Of a stretch of DNA of 64,000 bases, positions 31,845 through 41,133 are shown one piece after another. A program made the position numbers and the translations under genes. The notes under the pieces were generated by a model. That model was not told where the DNA came from. It searched no databases and saw only the letters and a list, made by a program, of their open reading frames with translations. The DNA is from CAVQZC01 sp963718315. GTDB taxonomy: Bacteria > Actinomycetota > Thermoleophilia > Gaiellales > JAICJC01. The DNA is taken from positions 186,001 to 250,000 of the forward strand of contig CAVQZC010000007.1 of the NCBI GenBank assembly GCA_963718315.1. Direction: 5' to 3'. How positions within the stretch are numbered: the stretch's first letter is position 1; each line of letters begins with the position of its first letter.

Positions 31845-33839
31845 TCAGCCCGGCGGCCCGTGCTGGATGGCCCCGTAGTTCGGTGACCCGTTCGGGTGCA
31901 CCGGGATGAAGTCGAAGCCGTCGGGGATGTGCAGGTACCCGGGCGACGTCCCGCCGACCGCCGTGTGTCCGTACTGCCAGACGATCCGCTTGGTGCGCGG
32001 GTTGATGACGACCACGCGATTGTTGTAGTCGTCGCCGACGATCACGTTGCCGTTCGGCAGCATCGACGCCAGGCTCGGGTGGTCGAGCATGCCCGGACCG
32101 GATGCCGGCTGGTACCGCCAGAGCTGCTTGCCGGTCTGGCGGTCGAGGATCACCACGCCGCCTGGGCGGCTGTAGTCGGCCAGGATGATGTTGCCGCCGT
32201 TCGTGAGCTGGGGATCGCTTGGGTAGGACACCGGCGCCCTGAACGAGCGGACGAGCTTGCCGGTCATTGTCACCTCGTCGATGTACGACCCGGTGATCTC
32301 CGAGATGAGGATGTGCCCGTCGGGGAGAGGGGTGTCCCCGTTGGGCAGGCCGATGTACCTCGGCGGATCGTGGCGGCACACGCCGGCGGTGCCGATCGAG
32401 CGCACGATGTGGTAGCCGCGGATCTCGAGCACCCGGCAGTTGAGGTCGTCGGAGACGATCACCGTGCCGTTGGCAAGGCGGTAGGCGTCGTCGGGTGTGT
32501 TCAGGTAGCCGAGGCTGGATCCGGGCACGCCTGGGTGCCCGTAACGCCACTCCAGCTTGCCCGATGGGAAGGCGATCTGGACGATGTCGTGGTTCTCCTC
32601 CTCGTTGGAGATGATGCCCTTTCCGCCGGGGGTGAAGAACGTGTCGTCGTCGAAGTGCAGCTTGATCTGGCCGGGGCGTCGGGGGAACTCCCAGAGGATC
32701 TTGTGAGCCGGGTTGACGATCAGCATCCGGTCGTTGCCCCGATCGGCAATCAGCAGGTCGCCGGGCAGCGGCCCCTTGAACATCGCGGCCTTCGAGGTCG
32801 CCGGTTTGGAGGAGGGAGTCGGCGGCTTCGGCGCTCCCGCTGGACGCATGCGCACCCATCCGATGGCCTGGATCGACGTGACCGCCTGGGAGCCATTGTT
32901 GCCGCCGATGATCAGCAGCCGGTTCCCCAGCGTGGCCACGCCTGCGTCCGAGAGCGGTGTGGGCAGCGACAGCCGGAAGGTGTGGGCCGTGCCGGAGGCG
33001 TTGATCGCCACGATCCGGTTCGTCGGCCGGCCATCGGAGCCGATGCCGCCGATCACGTACATCGTGCTCCCGATCACGCCTGCGCCGGCGTGCATCAGCG
33101 GCGCGGGCAGCGTGCCGACCCGCGTCACGGTGCCGTCGGCCGGCCTGAACCTGTAGATGGCGCTCGACGGGCCGGACGTCGTGCGGCCGCCGGCGATCAG
33201 GACGTTCCCGCCGAGCGCCGAGACGGCCGCGTAGCGCAGGCCCACCGGCAGGTGGGCGACGGTGCGGGCGTGCGTCCCGTCGAAGGCGACGATCGCGCGC
33301 GAGAACACCGAGCCGGTGTACCCCCCGACCGCGTACGCCTTCGAGCCGACCGTGGCGACCGCCAGGTCGGACAGCGGCGTCGGAAGGTCGGTCACCATGT
33401 GGGTGGTTCCGGTGGCCGGGTCGAACCTCCCGATGCCCGGGTAGCTCTGCAGCTGGCCCCCGCCGAGAACGTAGAGCTTCCCGGCCACCGTCGCCGCCGC
33501 TGCGTCATGGATCGCAACGGGAAGGCTGGCGATCGTCCGCGCGGGCCCGTCGATGCGCAGGATCCCGGCGGACGAGCTGTCCGCCGAGGTCAGCCCGCCG
33601 AACGCGTACACCTTGTGCCCGAGAGGCGCGACCGCCGGATCCTGGAGGGCACTGGGCAGCCGCCCGATCGTGCGGAGCACGAGCGTGGGGCGAGGCTTCT
33701 GGGTGACCGCTGCCGACGACGGCGGAGTCGTGCTGGAAGCCGGCGGCTGTGTGCTGCTCGGCTGGGGTGACGAGGACGAGTTACAGGCGGCTGCGGCCGG
33801 AATCAGGCACAGGCAGAGCAGGAGCGTTGGGAAGCGCAT
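31845..33839 (-). CDS. Lipoprotein with Kelch propeller plus NHL/PQQ-like propeller
   Basis: A 664-residue lipoprotein (signal ends CLIPAAAAC, then a Ser/Pro/Thr linker). Residues about 55-330 hold six Kelch repeats with the GG doublet in each blade (KVYAFGGLTS, KLYVLGGGQ, KAYAVGGYTG, NVLIAGGRTT, TMYVIGGIGS, RLLIIGGNNG). After a Pro/Ser linker, residues about 350-660 form a second propeller with repeats such as GDLLIADRGNDRMLIVNP, GTVIVSDDLNCRVLEI and GNVIVGDDYNNRVVVINP. These resemble NHL/PQQ-like blades. It is probably a cell-surface scaffold or sugar-binding protein; no catalytic motif is seen. Confidence 0.82.
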   Translation of the reverse strand: MRFPTLLLCLCLIPAAAACNSSSSPQPSSTQPPASSTTPPSSAAVTQKPRPTLVLRTIGRLPSALQDPAVAPLGHKVYAFGGLTSADSSSAGILRIDGPARTIASLPVAIHDAAAATVAGKLYVLGGGQLQSYPGIGRFDPATGTTHMVTDLPTPLSDLAVATVGSKAYAVGGYTGSVFSRAIVAFDGTHARTVAHLPVGLRYAAVSALGGNVLIAGGRTTSGPSSAIYRFRPADGTVTRVGTLPAPLMHAGAGVIGSTMYVIGGIGSDGRPTNRIVAINASGTAHTFRLSLPTPLSDAGVATLGNRLLIIGGNNGSQAVTSIQAIGWVRMRPAGAPKPPTPSSKPATSKAAMFKGPLPGDLLIADRGNDRMLIVNPAHKILWEFPRRPGQIKLHFDDDTFFTPGGKGIISNEEENHDIVQIAFPSGKLEWRYGHPGVPGSSLGYLNTPDDAYRLANGTVIVSDDLNCRVLEIRGYHIVRSIGTAGVCRHDPPRYIGLPNGDTPLPDGHILISEITGSYIDEVTMTGKLVRSFRAPVSYPSDPQLTNGGNIILADYSRPGGVVILDRQTGKQLWRYQPASGPGMLDHPSLASMLPNGNVIVGDDYNNRVVVINPRTKRIVWQYGHTAVGGTSPGYLHIPDGFDFIPVHPNGSPNYGAIQHGPPG

Positions 33840-33909
33840 GCGCGCCGGAGGGTAGCGGCCGACGGTGAGACACGTATGAGAGCCGGGGGTCGGCTCTCGG
33901 CGCTGAACG

Positions 33910-34961
33910 TCAGGAGTGGTGGAGGATTACCGGCTGGCTGTCGGCGCCGGCGCCGACCACCCAGAGGTCGGACTCATGGCCAGGGACGGCAGTGATGTCG
34001 AACAACTCGGTGTCGTTGGCGCCGCCAAGGTCGGCAAACGATGAGCCGCCCGTGTAGTGCTCGATCAGCGCTCCGGTGCTGGATTCGCCGACCGCCCAGG
34101 TGTTGTCCGGCCGGGTTGTGACCACACCGAACAGGTCTATTTCGGTGGGGTCGCCGGCGGCGTTGACCGGCGTTTCGGTGGTTCCGTTCCATCGCATGGC
34201 GACCGGGCTCCAGAGGTGGGTGGTCGAGTTGAAGACGTTGCCGACGACCCACACGTTCTCAGCCGAGCTGGCCGAGATGGCCGTTATCTGGGTACCGAGG
34301 GCGAACGGGACAGCCGATCGCCAACTCCCGTCGGGCAGTTCACGCTCGAAGCGGCGCGGAGTGCCCGCCGAGAACAGGTGGTTTGACAGGGTCCCGGCGA
34401 TCCCCATGATCTCGCCCCTGTAGGACACATCGTGCACCCGTGACCACGTCTTGCCGTTCCAGCGGATCAGATAGCTCGCTCTCCCCGTTTCCCCCGCCGA
34501 TCAGCACGTTCGTGTTGGAGAAGACGTGCACCGTGTTGTAGATAGTCGAGTAGGAGAGCTGCTTGGGAATCCGCGACACGGACCCAGGTCGTTCCGGTGT
34601 ATCGCGCGGCGCACCCGTACGGTCCGGTGTCGACGTGGCACTGACCCACCATCCACATGGCGGAGCCGTGCGCGCTGATCGCGTGAAGTTGCACGTGCGG
34701 GAGGGGTGGCGACGCTACGACATGCCACGACGAACCGTCGTAGTGCTCAACGAGCCTCGTGCCGGCGGAGTACTGGCCGATCGCCCAGACGTCGGAGGCT
34801 GAGACGGCGGCAACCCTGTACAGGACGCCGCCGCGGGGAAGCGTGGGAGACGCCACGGCGGTGAATCCGCTCGGCGTCTGCGGCGCGCTGTCGGCCGTCG
34901 GCGCGGCGGCCAGCAGCACCAGTCCGGTCAACGCCAGGCCAAGGAACAGTCGCTTGCGCAC
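33910..34961 (-). CDS. Secreted beta-propeller-like protein, broken by two frameshifts
   Basis: A signal peptide (LFLGLALTGLVLLAAAPTA) starts a secreted protein of about 349 residues once corrected. Blades repeat S-x-x-x-V-W-x-V/I-G: SASDVWAIGQYSAG, GSAMWMVGQCHV, SSAENVWVVGNVFN, RPDNTWAVGESSTG, ESDLWVVGAGADS. The frame shifts near 34555 (after YTGTTWVRVADS) and again near 34483-34495 (before IRWNGKTWSRVHDVSYRG). Removing one base at each point joins the three pieces. It is a WD40/sialidase-like propeller without visible catalytic residues. It may be a decaying gene or carry base-insertion errors. Confidence 0.65.
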
Positions 34962-35042
34962 GCCAACACCTTCCGATCGGGAGACACCACGATCATCCGA
35001 CCGGTGGGCGAAGCCGTCAATCCGTACCTTCGGACGCCGCCC

Positions 35043-35567
35043 TCAGTGGTGGTTGAAGTGGCCCATCCACGCCTGCGCATCGGGCAGGGTGACGACCGCG
35101 AGCGCGACGCCGAGACCGAGCGACACACCGACTGCCGCACGGCGGCCGAGCGACCCTCCGAGCCGATCGCCTCCCCTCCAGTCGGCGGCGGCGAGGCGGG
35201 GGATCCTCGGCAGATAGGCGAGCACGTGGATCGCGGTGACGCCGAACCAGACGATGAAGGACGCCTTGTGGAGGCCGACCATCCACTGGTAGCTGGGGCC
35301 GAGCAGGAGCAGCGCGACGCCGGTGCCGAACACGCCCAGCGTCGAGAGCACGACCACCGGGGCGAGCACGCGGAGCAGCAGCTGCGGTGGGCCGGCGCGC
35401 CGGTACGCGGGATCGTGGGTGTAGTAGCGGGTGAACCGGTACCCGGTCGACGCCAGCTTCAGCAGCACCGGCGGCACCAGCATCATGCCCACGAACACGT
35501 GCTCGGAGAAGAGCGGGTGGACCATGAGGATCGTGATCCCCTCGACGGCCAGCAGCACGAAGAGCAC
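35043..35567 (-). CDS. Membrane protein resembling cytochrome b561/DUF4405
   Basis: About 174 residues from a GTG at 35567 with four membrane helices (VLFVLLAVEGITILMV, VGMMLVPPVLLKLAS, LAPVVVLSTLGVFGTGVALLLL, GLHKASFIVWFGVTAIHVLAYL) and a fifth near the C-terminus. His residues pair across helices (HPLFSEHVF, LHKASF, IHVLAYL), as in b-type haem proteins of the cytochrome b561/DUF4405 kind. The open frame continues about 40 residues upstream without a good start, so the N-terminus is uncertain. It may transfer electrons across the membrane. Confidence 0.65.
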   Translation of the reverse strand: MLFVLLAVEGITILMVHPLFSEHVFVGMMLVPPVLLKLASTGYRFTRYYTHDPAYRRAGPPQLLLRVLAPVVVLSTLGVFGTGVALLLLGPSYQWMVGLHKASFIVWFGVTAIHVLAYLPRIPRLAAADWRGGDRLGGSLGRRAAVGVSLGLGVALAVVTLPDAQAWMGHFNHH

Positions 35568-35725
35568 GACCGCGGTCGCGGCGGTCAGGCGCTCGTTGCC
35601 GCGTGTGCCGCCGCTCGGTGGGGTCGGCTCTGCCGCGCCGCCCTCAACCCGGACCGTCCACGTGTTCGCGTGGTGGGAAACACGCTCTCATGGTGCGGAA
35701 AGTCTCTGAGAAGTTCCGGAGAGAT

Positions 35726-37102
35726 CTAAAGAGGCTCAAATTGAGCGGTGAAGTGCCGCAGCTGTGCCGGTTCGGACACGATCCGCATCCCGCGCAGCTC
35801 CGATGCCCGCGCGGCGACCGCAAGGCAGACCTCGATCACGTAGTCGATGTGGCTCTGCGTGTAGGTGCGGCGCGGCACGGCCAGCCGCACCAGGTCCATC
35901 GGCGCCGCCTGCTCGCTGCCGTCTGCCTGGCGCCCGAACATGACGGTGCCGATCTCGCAGCCGCGGATGCCGCCCTCGCGGTAGAGGGCGACGGCGAGCG
36001 ACTGGCCCGGGTAGTGGAGCGGGTCGATGTGGGGGAGCAGCCCGCGGGCGTCGAGGTAGACCGCGTGCCCGCCGATCGGCAGCACCACAGGCACGCCGGC
36101 CTCGTCGAGCGCGTCGCCGAGGTAGGCGGTGGAGCGGATCCGGTAGCGCAGGTAGTCCTCCTGCACCGACTCCCGGATGCCCTGGGCGACCGCCTCCATG
36201 TCGCGGCCGGCCAGGCCGCCGTAGGTGGGGAAGCCCTCGGTCAGGATCAGCAGGTTGCGGCACTGGTCGGCGAGGGTCTCGTCGTTCATCGCCAGCCAGC
36301 CGCCGATGTTGGCCAGCGGGTCCTTCTTCGCCGACATCGTCATGCCGTCGGCCAGGGACGCGAACTCGCGGACGATGTCCGCCACCGGCCGGCCCTCCTG
36401 CCCCGGCTCCCGCTCGCGCACCAGCCAGGCGTTCTCGGCGTACCGGCAGGCGTCCAGGAACAGCGGGAGGCCGTGCCGGTCGCAGACGTCACGCACCGCC
36501 CGCAGGTTCTCGAGGCTGACCGGCTGGCCGCCGCCCGAGTTGTTGGTGATGGTGATCATCACCAGCGGGATGGCGTCGGCGCCGCGCTGCTCGATCAGCG
36601 CCTCCAGGCCGGCCACGTCCATGTTGCCCTTGAACGGGTGGCGGGACGACGGCTCGCGGCCCTCGGGGATGACCAGGTCGACGGCCTCGGCGCCCGTGAA
36701 CTCGACGTTTGCGCGGGTGGTGTCGAAGTGCGTGTTGTTGGGGATCACCTTGCCCGGCCCGCCGACCACCGAGAACAGGATCTTCTCGGCCGCCCGGCCC
36801 TGGTGGGTGGGGATCACGTGCCAGAACGGGAACAGCTCCTGGACGGCGTCCTGGAAGCGAAACCAGGACGGCGATCCGGCGTAGCTCTCGTCACCGCTCT
36901 GGATCGCCGCCCACTGGCTCGAGGACATGGCGCCGGTCCCCGAGTCGGTGAGCAGGTCGATCAGCACCCGCTGCGAGGGGATCGCGAACAGGTTGTAGCC
37001 GGCCGTGGCCAGCTCGTCCGCCCGCTCCTCCACGGTGGTCATCACGATCGGCTCGACCGAGTGGATCCGGAACGGCTCGATGATCGTGCGCCACTGGGTC
37101 AT
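35726..37102 (-). CDS. tnaA: Tryptophanase (or tyrosine phenol-lyase-like)
   Basis: A 458-residue PLP beta-eliminating lyase. Features: YNLFAIPSQRVLIDLLTDSGTGAMS, PTHQGRAAEKIL, NTHFDTTRANVEFTGAEA, ITITNNSGGGQPVSLENL, the PLP Lys in TMSAKKDPLANIGG (Lys259/260), and EGFPTYGGLAGRDMEA. It splits tryptophan to indole, pyruvate and ammonia; tyrosine phenol-lyase is the close alternative, and residues separating the two cannot be settled by eye. It lies 13 bases after trpB2 on the same strand. The two would consume and make tryptophan in turn. Confidence 0.88.
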   Translation of the reverse strand: MTQWRTIIEPFRIHSVEPIVMTTVEERADELATAGYNLFAIPSQRVLIDLLTDSGTGAMSSSQWAAIQSGDESYAGSPSWFRFQDAVQELFPFWHVIPTHQGRAAEKILFSVVGGPGKVIPNNTHFDTTRANVEFTGAEAVDLVIPEGREPSSRHPFKGNMDVAGLEALIEQRGADAIPLVMITITNNSGGGQPVSLENLRAVRDVCDRHGLPLFLDACRYAENAWLVREREPGQEGRPVADIVREFASLADGMTMSAKKDPLANIGGWLAMNDETLADQCRNLLILTEGFPTYGGLAGRDMEAVAQGIRESVQEDYLRYRIRSTAYLGDALDEAGVPVVLPIGGHAVYLDARGLLPHIDPLHYPGQSLAVALYREGGIRGCEIGTVMFGRQADGSEQAAPMDLVRLAVPRRTYTQSHIDYVIEVCLAVAARASELRGMRIVSEPAQLRHFTAQFEPL

Positions 37103-37115
37103 CGCAGCACCCGGG

Positions 37116-38492
37116 CTAGGCCGGGACGGCGGGCTTGGGCAGCGGCTCGATTGCCCGCAGCGCCCGCTGGATCTCCTCCTCCGGCAGCTCGTGATCCTCG
37201 AGTCGGTGGTGCAGGTAGGCGTCGTAGGCCGACATGTCGAAGTGGCCGTGGCCCGACAGGTTGAAGACGATCACCTTGGCGACGCCCTCCTCGTCGGCCC
37301 GCTTGGCCGCGTCCATGGTGCCCTTGATGGCGTGGGCGCTCTCCGGCGCAGGCACGATCCCCTCGGTCTGGGCGAACGTGACGGCCGACCCGAACACATC
37401 GGTCTGGCGGAACGCCTCCGGCCGCAGCAGCCCGTCCAGCATCAGCTGGGAGATGATCGGCGCAACGCCGTGGTAGCGCAGCCCGCCGGCATGGATGCCG
37501 GGCGGGACGAAGTCGTGTCCCAGCGTGTGCATCGGCACCAGCGGGGTCAGCTGGGCGGTGTCCCCGAAGTCGTAGGAGAACGGGCCGCGGGTCAGCGTCG
37601 GGCACGCGGCCGGCTCGCAGGCGATCACCTCGATGTCGGCGCCGGCGATCTTGTCGCGGATGAACGGCAGCGCCAGGCCGCCGAAGTTCGACCCGCCGCC
37701 GACGCAGCCGACGATCACGTCGACCCCGTCCTCGCCGGCAGCCGCGAGCTGCTTCTGGGCCTCCTGCCCGATCACGGTCTGGTGCAGCAGGACATGGTTG
37801 AGCACCGAGCCCAGCGCGTAGCTGGTGTCGTCACGGGTGGCCGCGTCCTCGACGGCCTCCGAGATCGCGATCCCCAGGCTGCCCGGTGAGTCCGGGTTCT
37901 GCTCCAGCAGGTTGCGGCCGGCATTGGTGTCGGGCGAGGGGCTGGGCACCACCGACGCGCCCCAGGTCTCCATCATCATCCGCCGGTACGGCTTCTGGTC
38001 GTAGCTGACCCGCACCATGTAGACCTTGCACTCCAGCCCGAAGAACGTGCAGGCCAGGGCCATCGAGCTGCCCCACTGGCCGGCGCCGGTCTCGGTGGCG
38101 ATCCGCTTGCGGCCGGCCTTTGCGTTGTAGTACGCCTGGGCGACGGCCGTGTTGGGCTTGTGCGAGCCGGCGGGGGAGACGCCCTCGTACTTGTAGTAGA
38201 TGCGGGAGCCGGTGCCGATCGCCTTCTCCAGCCGGTGTGCCCGGTAGAGCGGCGTCGGCCGCCACAGGCGCAGGACGTCGACGACCTCTTCGGGGATCGG
38301 CACCTCGCGGTCGGTGGAGACCTCCTGCATGATCAGGTCCATCGGAAACAGCGGAGCGAGGTCGGCAGGGCCGATCGGCTGCCCGGTGCCCGGGTGCAGC
38401 GGCGGCTGCGGCGGGGTCGGGATGTCGGCCAGGATGTTGTACCAGGAGCGTGGGATGTCGCGTTCGTGGAGGACGATCTTGGTGTCTGACAT
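37116..38492 (-). CDS. trpB2: TrpB2-type tryptophan synthase beta chain
   Basis: A 458-residue PLP enzyme with PLP Lys112 in SPAGSHKPNTA and the phosphate-binding GCVGGGSNFGG. ETGAGQWGSSMA is the TrpB2 form (classical TrpB has ETGAGQHG). The N-terminal extension (RSWYNILADIPTPPQPPLHPG) and the long insert are also TrpB2 features. TrpB2 makes tryptophan from indole and serine without the alpha subunit, so it is thought to salvage free indole. No trpA is present. A GAGGAG site precedes the ATG. It is followed at once by tryptophanase, the enzyme that releases indole. Confidence 0.92.
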   Translation of the reverse strand: MSDTKIVLHERDIPRSWYNILADIPTPPQPPLHPGTGQPIGPADLAPLFPMDLIMQEVSTDREVPIPEEVVDVLRLWRPTPLYRAHRLEKAIGTGSRIYYKYEGVSPAGSHKPNTAVAQAYYNAKAGRKRIATETGAGQWGSSMALACTFFGLECKVYMVRVSYDQKPYRRMMMETWGASVVPSPSPDTNAGRNLLEQNPDSPGSLGIAISEAVEDAATRDDTSYALGSVLNHVLLHQTVIGQEAQKQLAAAGEDGVDVIVGCVGGGSNFGGLALPFIRDKIAGADIEVIACEPAACPTLTRGPFSYDFGDTAQLTPLVPMHTLGHDFVPPGIHAGGLRYHGVAPIISQLMLDGLLRPEAFRQTDVFGSAVTFAQTEGIVPAPESAHAIKGTMDAAKRADEEGVAKVIVFNLSGHGHFDMSAYDAYLHHRLEDHELPEEEIQRALRAIEPLPKPAVPA

Positions 38493-38672
38493 GACAACTC
38501 CTCGCTGAGATGGCTGCGTCGGGGGGTGCTCGGGGATTCTGCCGCAAATGGGCCGCTTGCGCAGTGCGCACGGCCAATCGAGGGGCCGCCGCGAGGGCGA
38601 GGCGACCGCGCTCGCTGGTAAGGTTGTGTTGTCAGGGGGGCATGTAGCAAGGGACGGGAAGGACTGTTTTTG

Positions 38673-39770
38673 ATGGCGTCGCGACCGATGACAACGCTCT
38701 CTGGGCTGGACTACACGAGCGCCGAGGTGTTCGACCTCGAGCGCGAGAAGGTCTTCTTCCGCAGCTGGATCTACGCCGGCTGCGAATCCTCGCTCGAGGG
38801 CCCGGGAGACTTCCGGACGGTGGACGTCGCGGGCGAGAGCGTCCTCGTCGTGCGGGATGCCGACGGCGCCCTGAACGCCTTCTACAACGTCTGCCGGCAT
38901 CGCGGCTCACGGCTCTGCGACGACGCCGGCGGCCGCATGAAGGGCGCGGTGAAGTGCCCGTACCACGCCTGGGCGTACTCGTTCGACGGCCGCCTGATCG
39001 GCACGCCGAACGTCGGCAAGGAGGAGATCGACCGCGACCAGCTGGGGCTGTGGCGCGTCGCACTGGAGGTCTGGGAGGGGTTCATCTTCATCAACCTCGA
39101 CCGCAACCCTCAGCCGCTTGGCGAGTGGCTGGGCGCGCAGGTCGACTCGCCGCTGCCGTTCGCGCGATACAAGCTCGGTGAGCTCCGCACGGCCCACACG
39201 ACGGTCAACGACGTGCATGCGAACTGGAAGATCCTGATCGACAACTACAACGAGTGCCTGCACTGTCCGACCGTGCACCCGGAGCTCGTCCAGGTTGTTC
39301 CGACGTTCCGCAAGGGCCAGAACTACGACACGGAGCGGGCCGACGGCGGGGTCGCCCTTGCCGGTGGCGGCAACAGCTTCACGCTGACCGGGCACTCGAG
39401 CGTGCCTCTGATGCCGGGGCTGAGCGAGGAGGACGAGAGCTCGCTGTTTGGGTGCACCATCTACCCGAACATGTTCATGGATGTCACCGGCACGAGCGCG
39501 ATCGCCACGGCGATGTACGCAAAGGCACCCGACCTGACCACGGTCGTGACCGAGTACCTGTTCCGGCCGGAGGCGATCGCGATGGAGGGGTTCTCGCCGA
39601 TGGAGGTCGTCGAGTTCAGCGAGCTGGTTGCCCGCCAGGACTACGACGTCTGCGAGCGGGTGCAGAAGGGCGTCCAGTCCCGGGCGTTCACCCACGGCGT
39701 GCTGGCCGAGAAGGACGAGATGCTCGAGCGCTTCAACGCCCGCTACCGGGAGCTACGGGCCGCGGACTAG
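38673..39770 (+). CDS. Rieske non-haem iron oxygenase, alpha subunit
   Basis: A 365-residue oxygenase. The Rieske domain has Cys74-x-His76 (NVCRHRGSRLC) and Cys95-x2-His98 (VKCPYHAWAY) for the [2Fe-2S] cluster. The catalytic domain has His197 and His202 in NECLHCPTVHPEL as mononuclear-iron ligands. It is closest in style to the quaternary-amine group (choline, carnitine and glycine-betaine oxygenases). That suggests a methylated amine or aromatic substrate; this is not proven. No ferredoxin reductase gene is adjacent. It is divergent from trpB2 and overlaps the convergent P450 gene by 4 bases. A Rieske-less homologue is at 9666-10568. Confidence 0.9.
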   Translation: MASRPMTTLSGLDYTSAEVFDLEREKVFFRSWIYAGCESSLEGPGDFRTVDVAGESVLVVRDADGALNAFYNVCRHRGSRLCDDAGGRMKGAVKCPYHAWAYSFDGRLIGTPNVGKEEIDRDQLGLWRVALEVWEGFIFINLDRNPQPLGEWLGAQVDSPLPFARYKLGELRTAHTTVNDVHANWKILIDNYNECLHCPTVHPELVQVVPTFRKGQNYDTERADGGVALAGGGNSFTLTGHSSVPLMPGLSEEDESSLFGCTIYPNMFMDVTGTSAIATAMYAKAPDLTTVVTEYLFRPEAIAMEGFSPMEVVEFSELVARQDYDVCERVQKGVQSRAFTHGVLAEKDEMLERFNARYRELRAAD

Positions 39771-41107
39771 GACGCGAGTGTCGTGGCGGGAAGGCCGCCG
39801 CGCGGCCGCAGCGTGAACCGGGGGTCGAGCGCCAGCGGTCTCACCTGGTCGGGGACGACGCGCCAGCGGCCGGCCATCGTCGCCAGGGCGAGGACGCCCT
39901 CGGTGATCGCGAACCGTTCGCCGATGCACAGCCTTGGCCCTCCTCCGAACGGGAAGTAGGCGCCCGGAGGTGGGGCTGGCCCGTCGATCCAGCGCTCGGG
40001 CCGGAATAGCTCCGGATCGTCAAACCAGCGGGGGTCGCGGTGCACCACCCACTGGCTCATCACCACCGTGCCGCCGGGCCTCATCGGCCAACCGCCCAGC
40101 TCGTACGGGCCTGTTGTCCGCCGGGCAATCGCCCACACCGGCGGGTACAGGCGCAGCGACTCCATGAACACGGCCCGGGTGTAGGGCAGGGCGTCGACGA
40201 TCGCAGCCGTAGGACGGTTGCCGTTCAGCACGCTGCGCAGCTCGTCCCGCATGCGGTCCTCGGCGTGGGGGTTCCTGGCCAGCAGGTACCAGGTCCACGT
40301 CAGTGCCTGGGCGGTCGTCTCATGGCCGGCCAGCATCAACGTCACCGCCTCGTCGCGGATCTCCGTGTCCCCGAGGCCGGCATGGGGGTCGTCCGGGTCG
40401 TGGGCCGTCAGCAGCCGGCCGAGCAGGTCGTCGGCCCCGTCCGGCGCTCCGCGGCGCTCCGCGATCGTCCCGTAGATGAAGCGGTCGATGCCGGCGCGCG
40501 AGGTGTTGAAGGCCCGCGTCGCCGGGAGCGGCGCCTTCCAGAGCAGATCCGATCCGGGGATCAGGAAGCGGTGGAAGACCCGCATGCTGGCGTTGAGGAC
40601 GGCCCGGATCTCGGGGGCCTCGGACTCGACGTCGGTGTCGAAGATGGTGCGGCCGACGACCGCGAGGGCGAAGCTCATCATCTCGGCGTTGGCGTCGACA
40701 GGGCCGCGGTCTGACCAGCGGTCTGCGGTCGCCTCGGCGGCGTCAACGATGGCGTCTGCGTAGCCGTCGACGCGCTTGCGCGAGAAGACGGGCTGGATCA
40801 GGCGGCGCCTGCGCAGGTGGTCGGCGCCCTCGCTGGTCAGCAGGCCTTCGCCGAGCAGACGCTTGCCCGCCTGCAGCGCCCGGCCCTTGACGAACGACGC
40901 GTGGTCGTCGACAAGCACGCGACGGATCAGCGTCGGTTCTGTAACAAAGAAGAAGTCGTGATCGCCCGGAAAGCGGACGTAGGCGAGGTCTCCGAAGCGC
41001 GTCAGGCCACTCATCATGCGCAAGGGGTCGCCCAGGTAGCGGCGAAGACTCGTCCAGGCGCCGGTGGCGGGGCCGGGTGGGCGGCGCGGCGGTGCGGCAG
41101 TTGTCAC
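39767..41107 (-). CDS. Cytochrome P450
   Basis: A 446-residue P450. The heme-ligand loop is FPFGGGPRLCIGERFA with Cys394. The I-helix has MLAGHETTAQALTW, and the K-helix E-x-x-R is ESLRLYPP. The meander has PERWIDG. Its layout (long, with a CYP102/CYP51-like helix text and no membrane anchor) is usual for bacterial class I P450s, which need ferredoxin; none lies next to it. The substrate is unknown. It converges on the Rieske oxygenase gene and is divergent from the SanA-like gene. Confidence 0.92.
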   Translation of the reverse strand: MTTAAPPRRPPGPATGAWTSLRRYLGDPLRMMSGLTRFGDLAYVRFPGDHDFFFVTEPTLIRRVLVDDHASFVKGRALQAGKRLLGEGLLTSEGADHLRRRRLIQPVFSRKRVDGYADAIVDAAEATADRWSDRGPVDANAEMMSFALAVVGRTIFDTDVESEAPEIRAVLNASMRVFHRFLIPGSDLLWKAPLPATRAFNTSRAGIDRFIYGTIAERRGAPDGADDLLGRLLTAHDPDDPHAGLGDTEIRDEAVTLMLAGHETTAQALTWTWYLLARNPHAEDRMRDELRSVLNGNRPTAAIVDALPYTRAVFMESLRLYPPVWAIARRTTGPYELGGWPMRPGGTVVMSQWVVHRDPRWFDDPELFRPERWIDGPAPPPGAYFPFGGGPRLCIGERFAITEGVLALATMAGRWRVVPDQVRPLALDPRFTLRPRGGLPATTLAS

Positions 41108-41133
41108 GGGAAGAGACTAGCTACCATCGCTCG

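Noticed and set aside
35603..37264. 553-codon plus-strand frame opposite tryptophanase
   Set aside because: Antisense shadow; the tryptophanase frame has all expected motifs.
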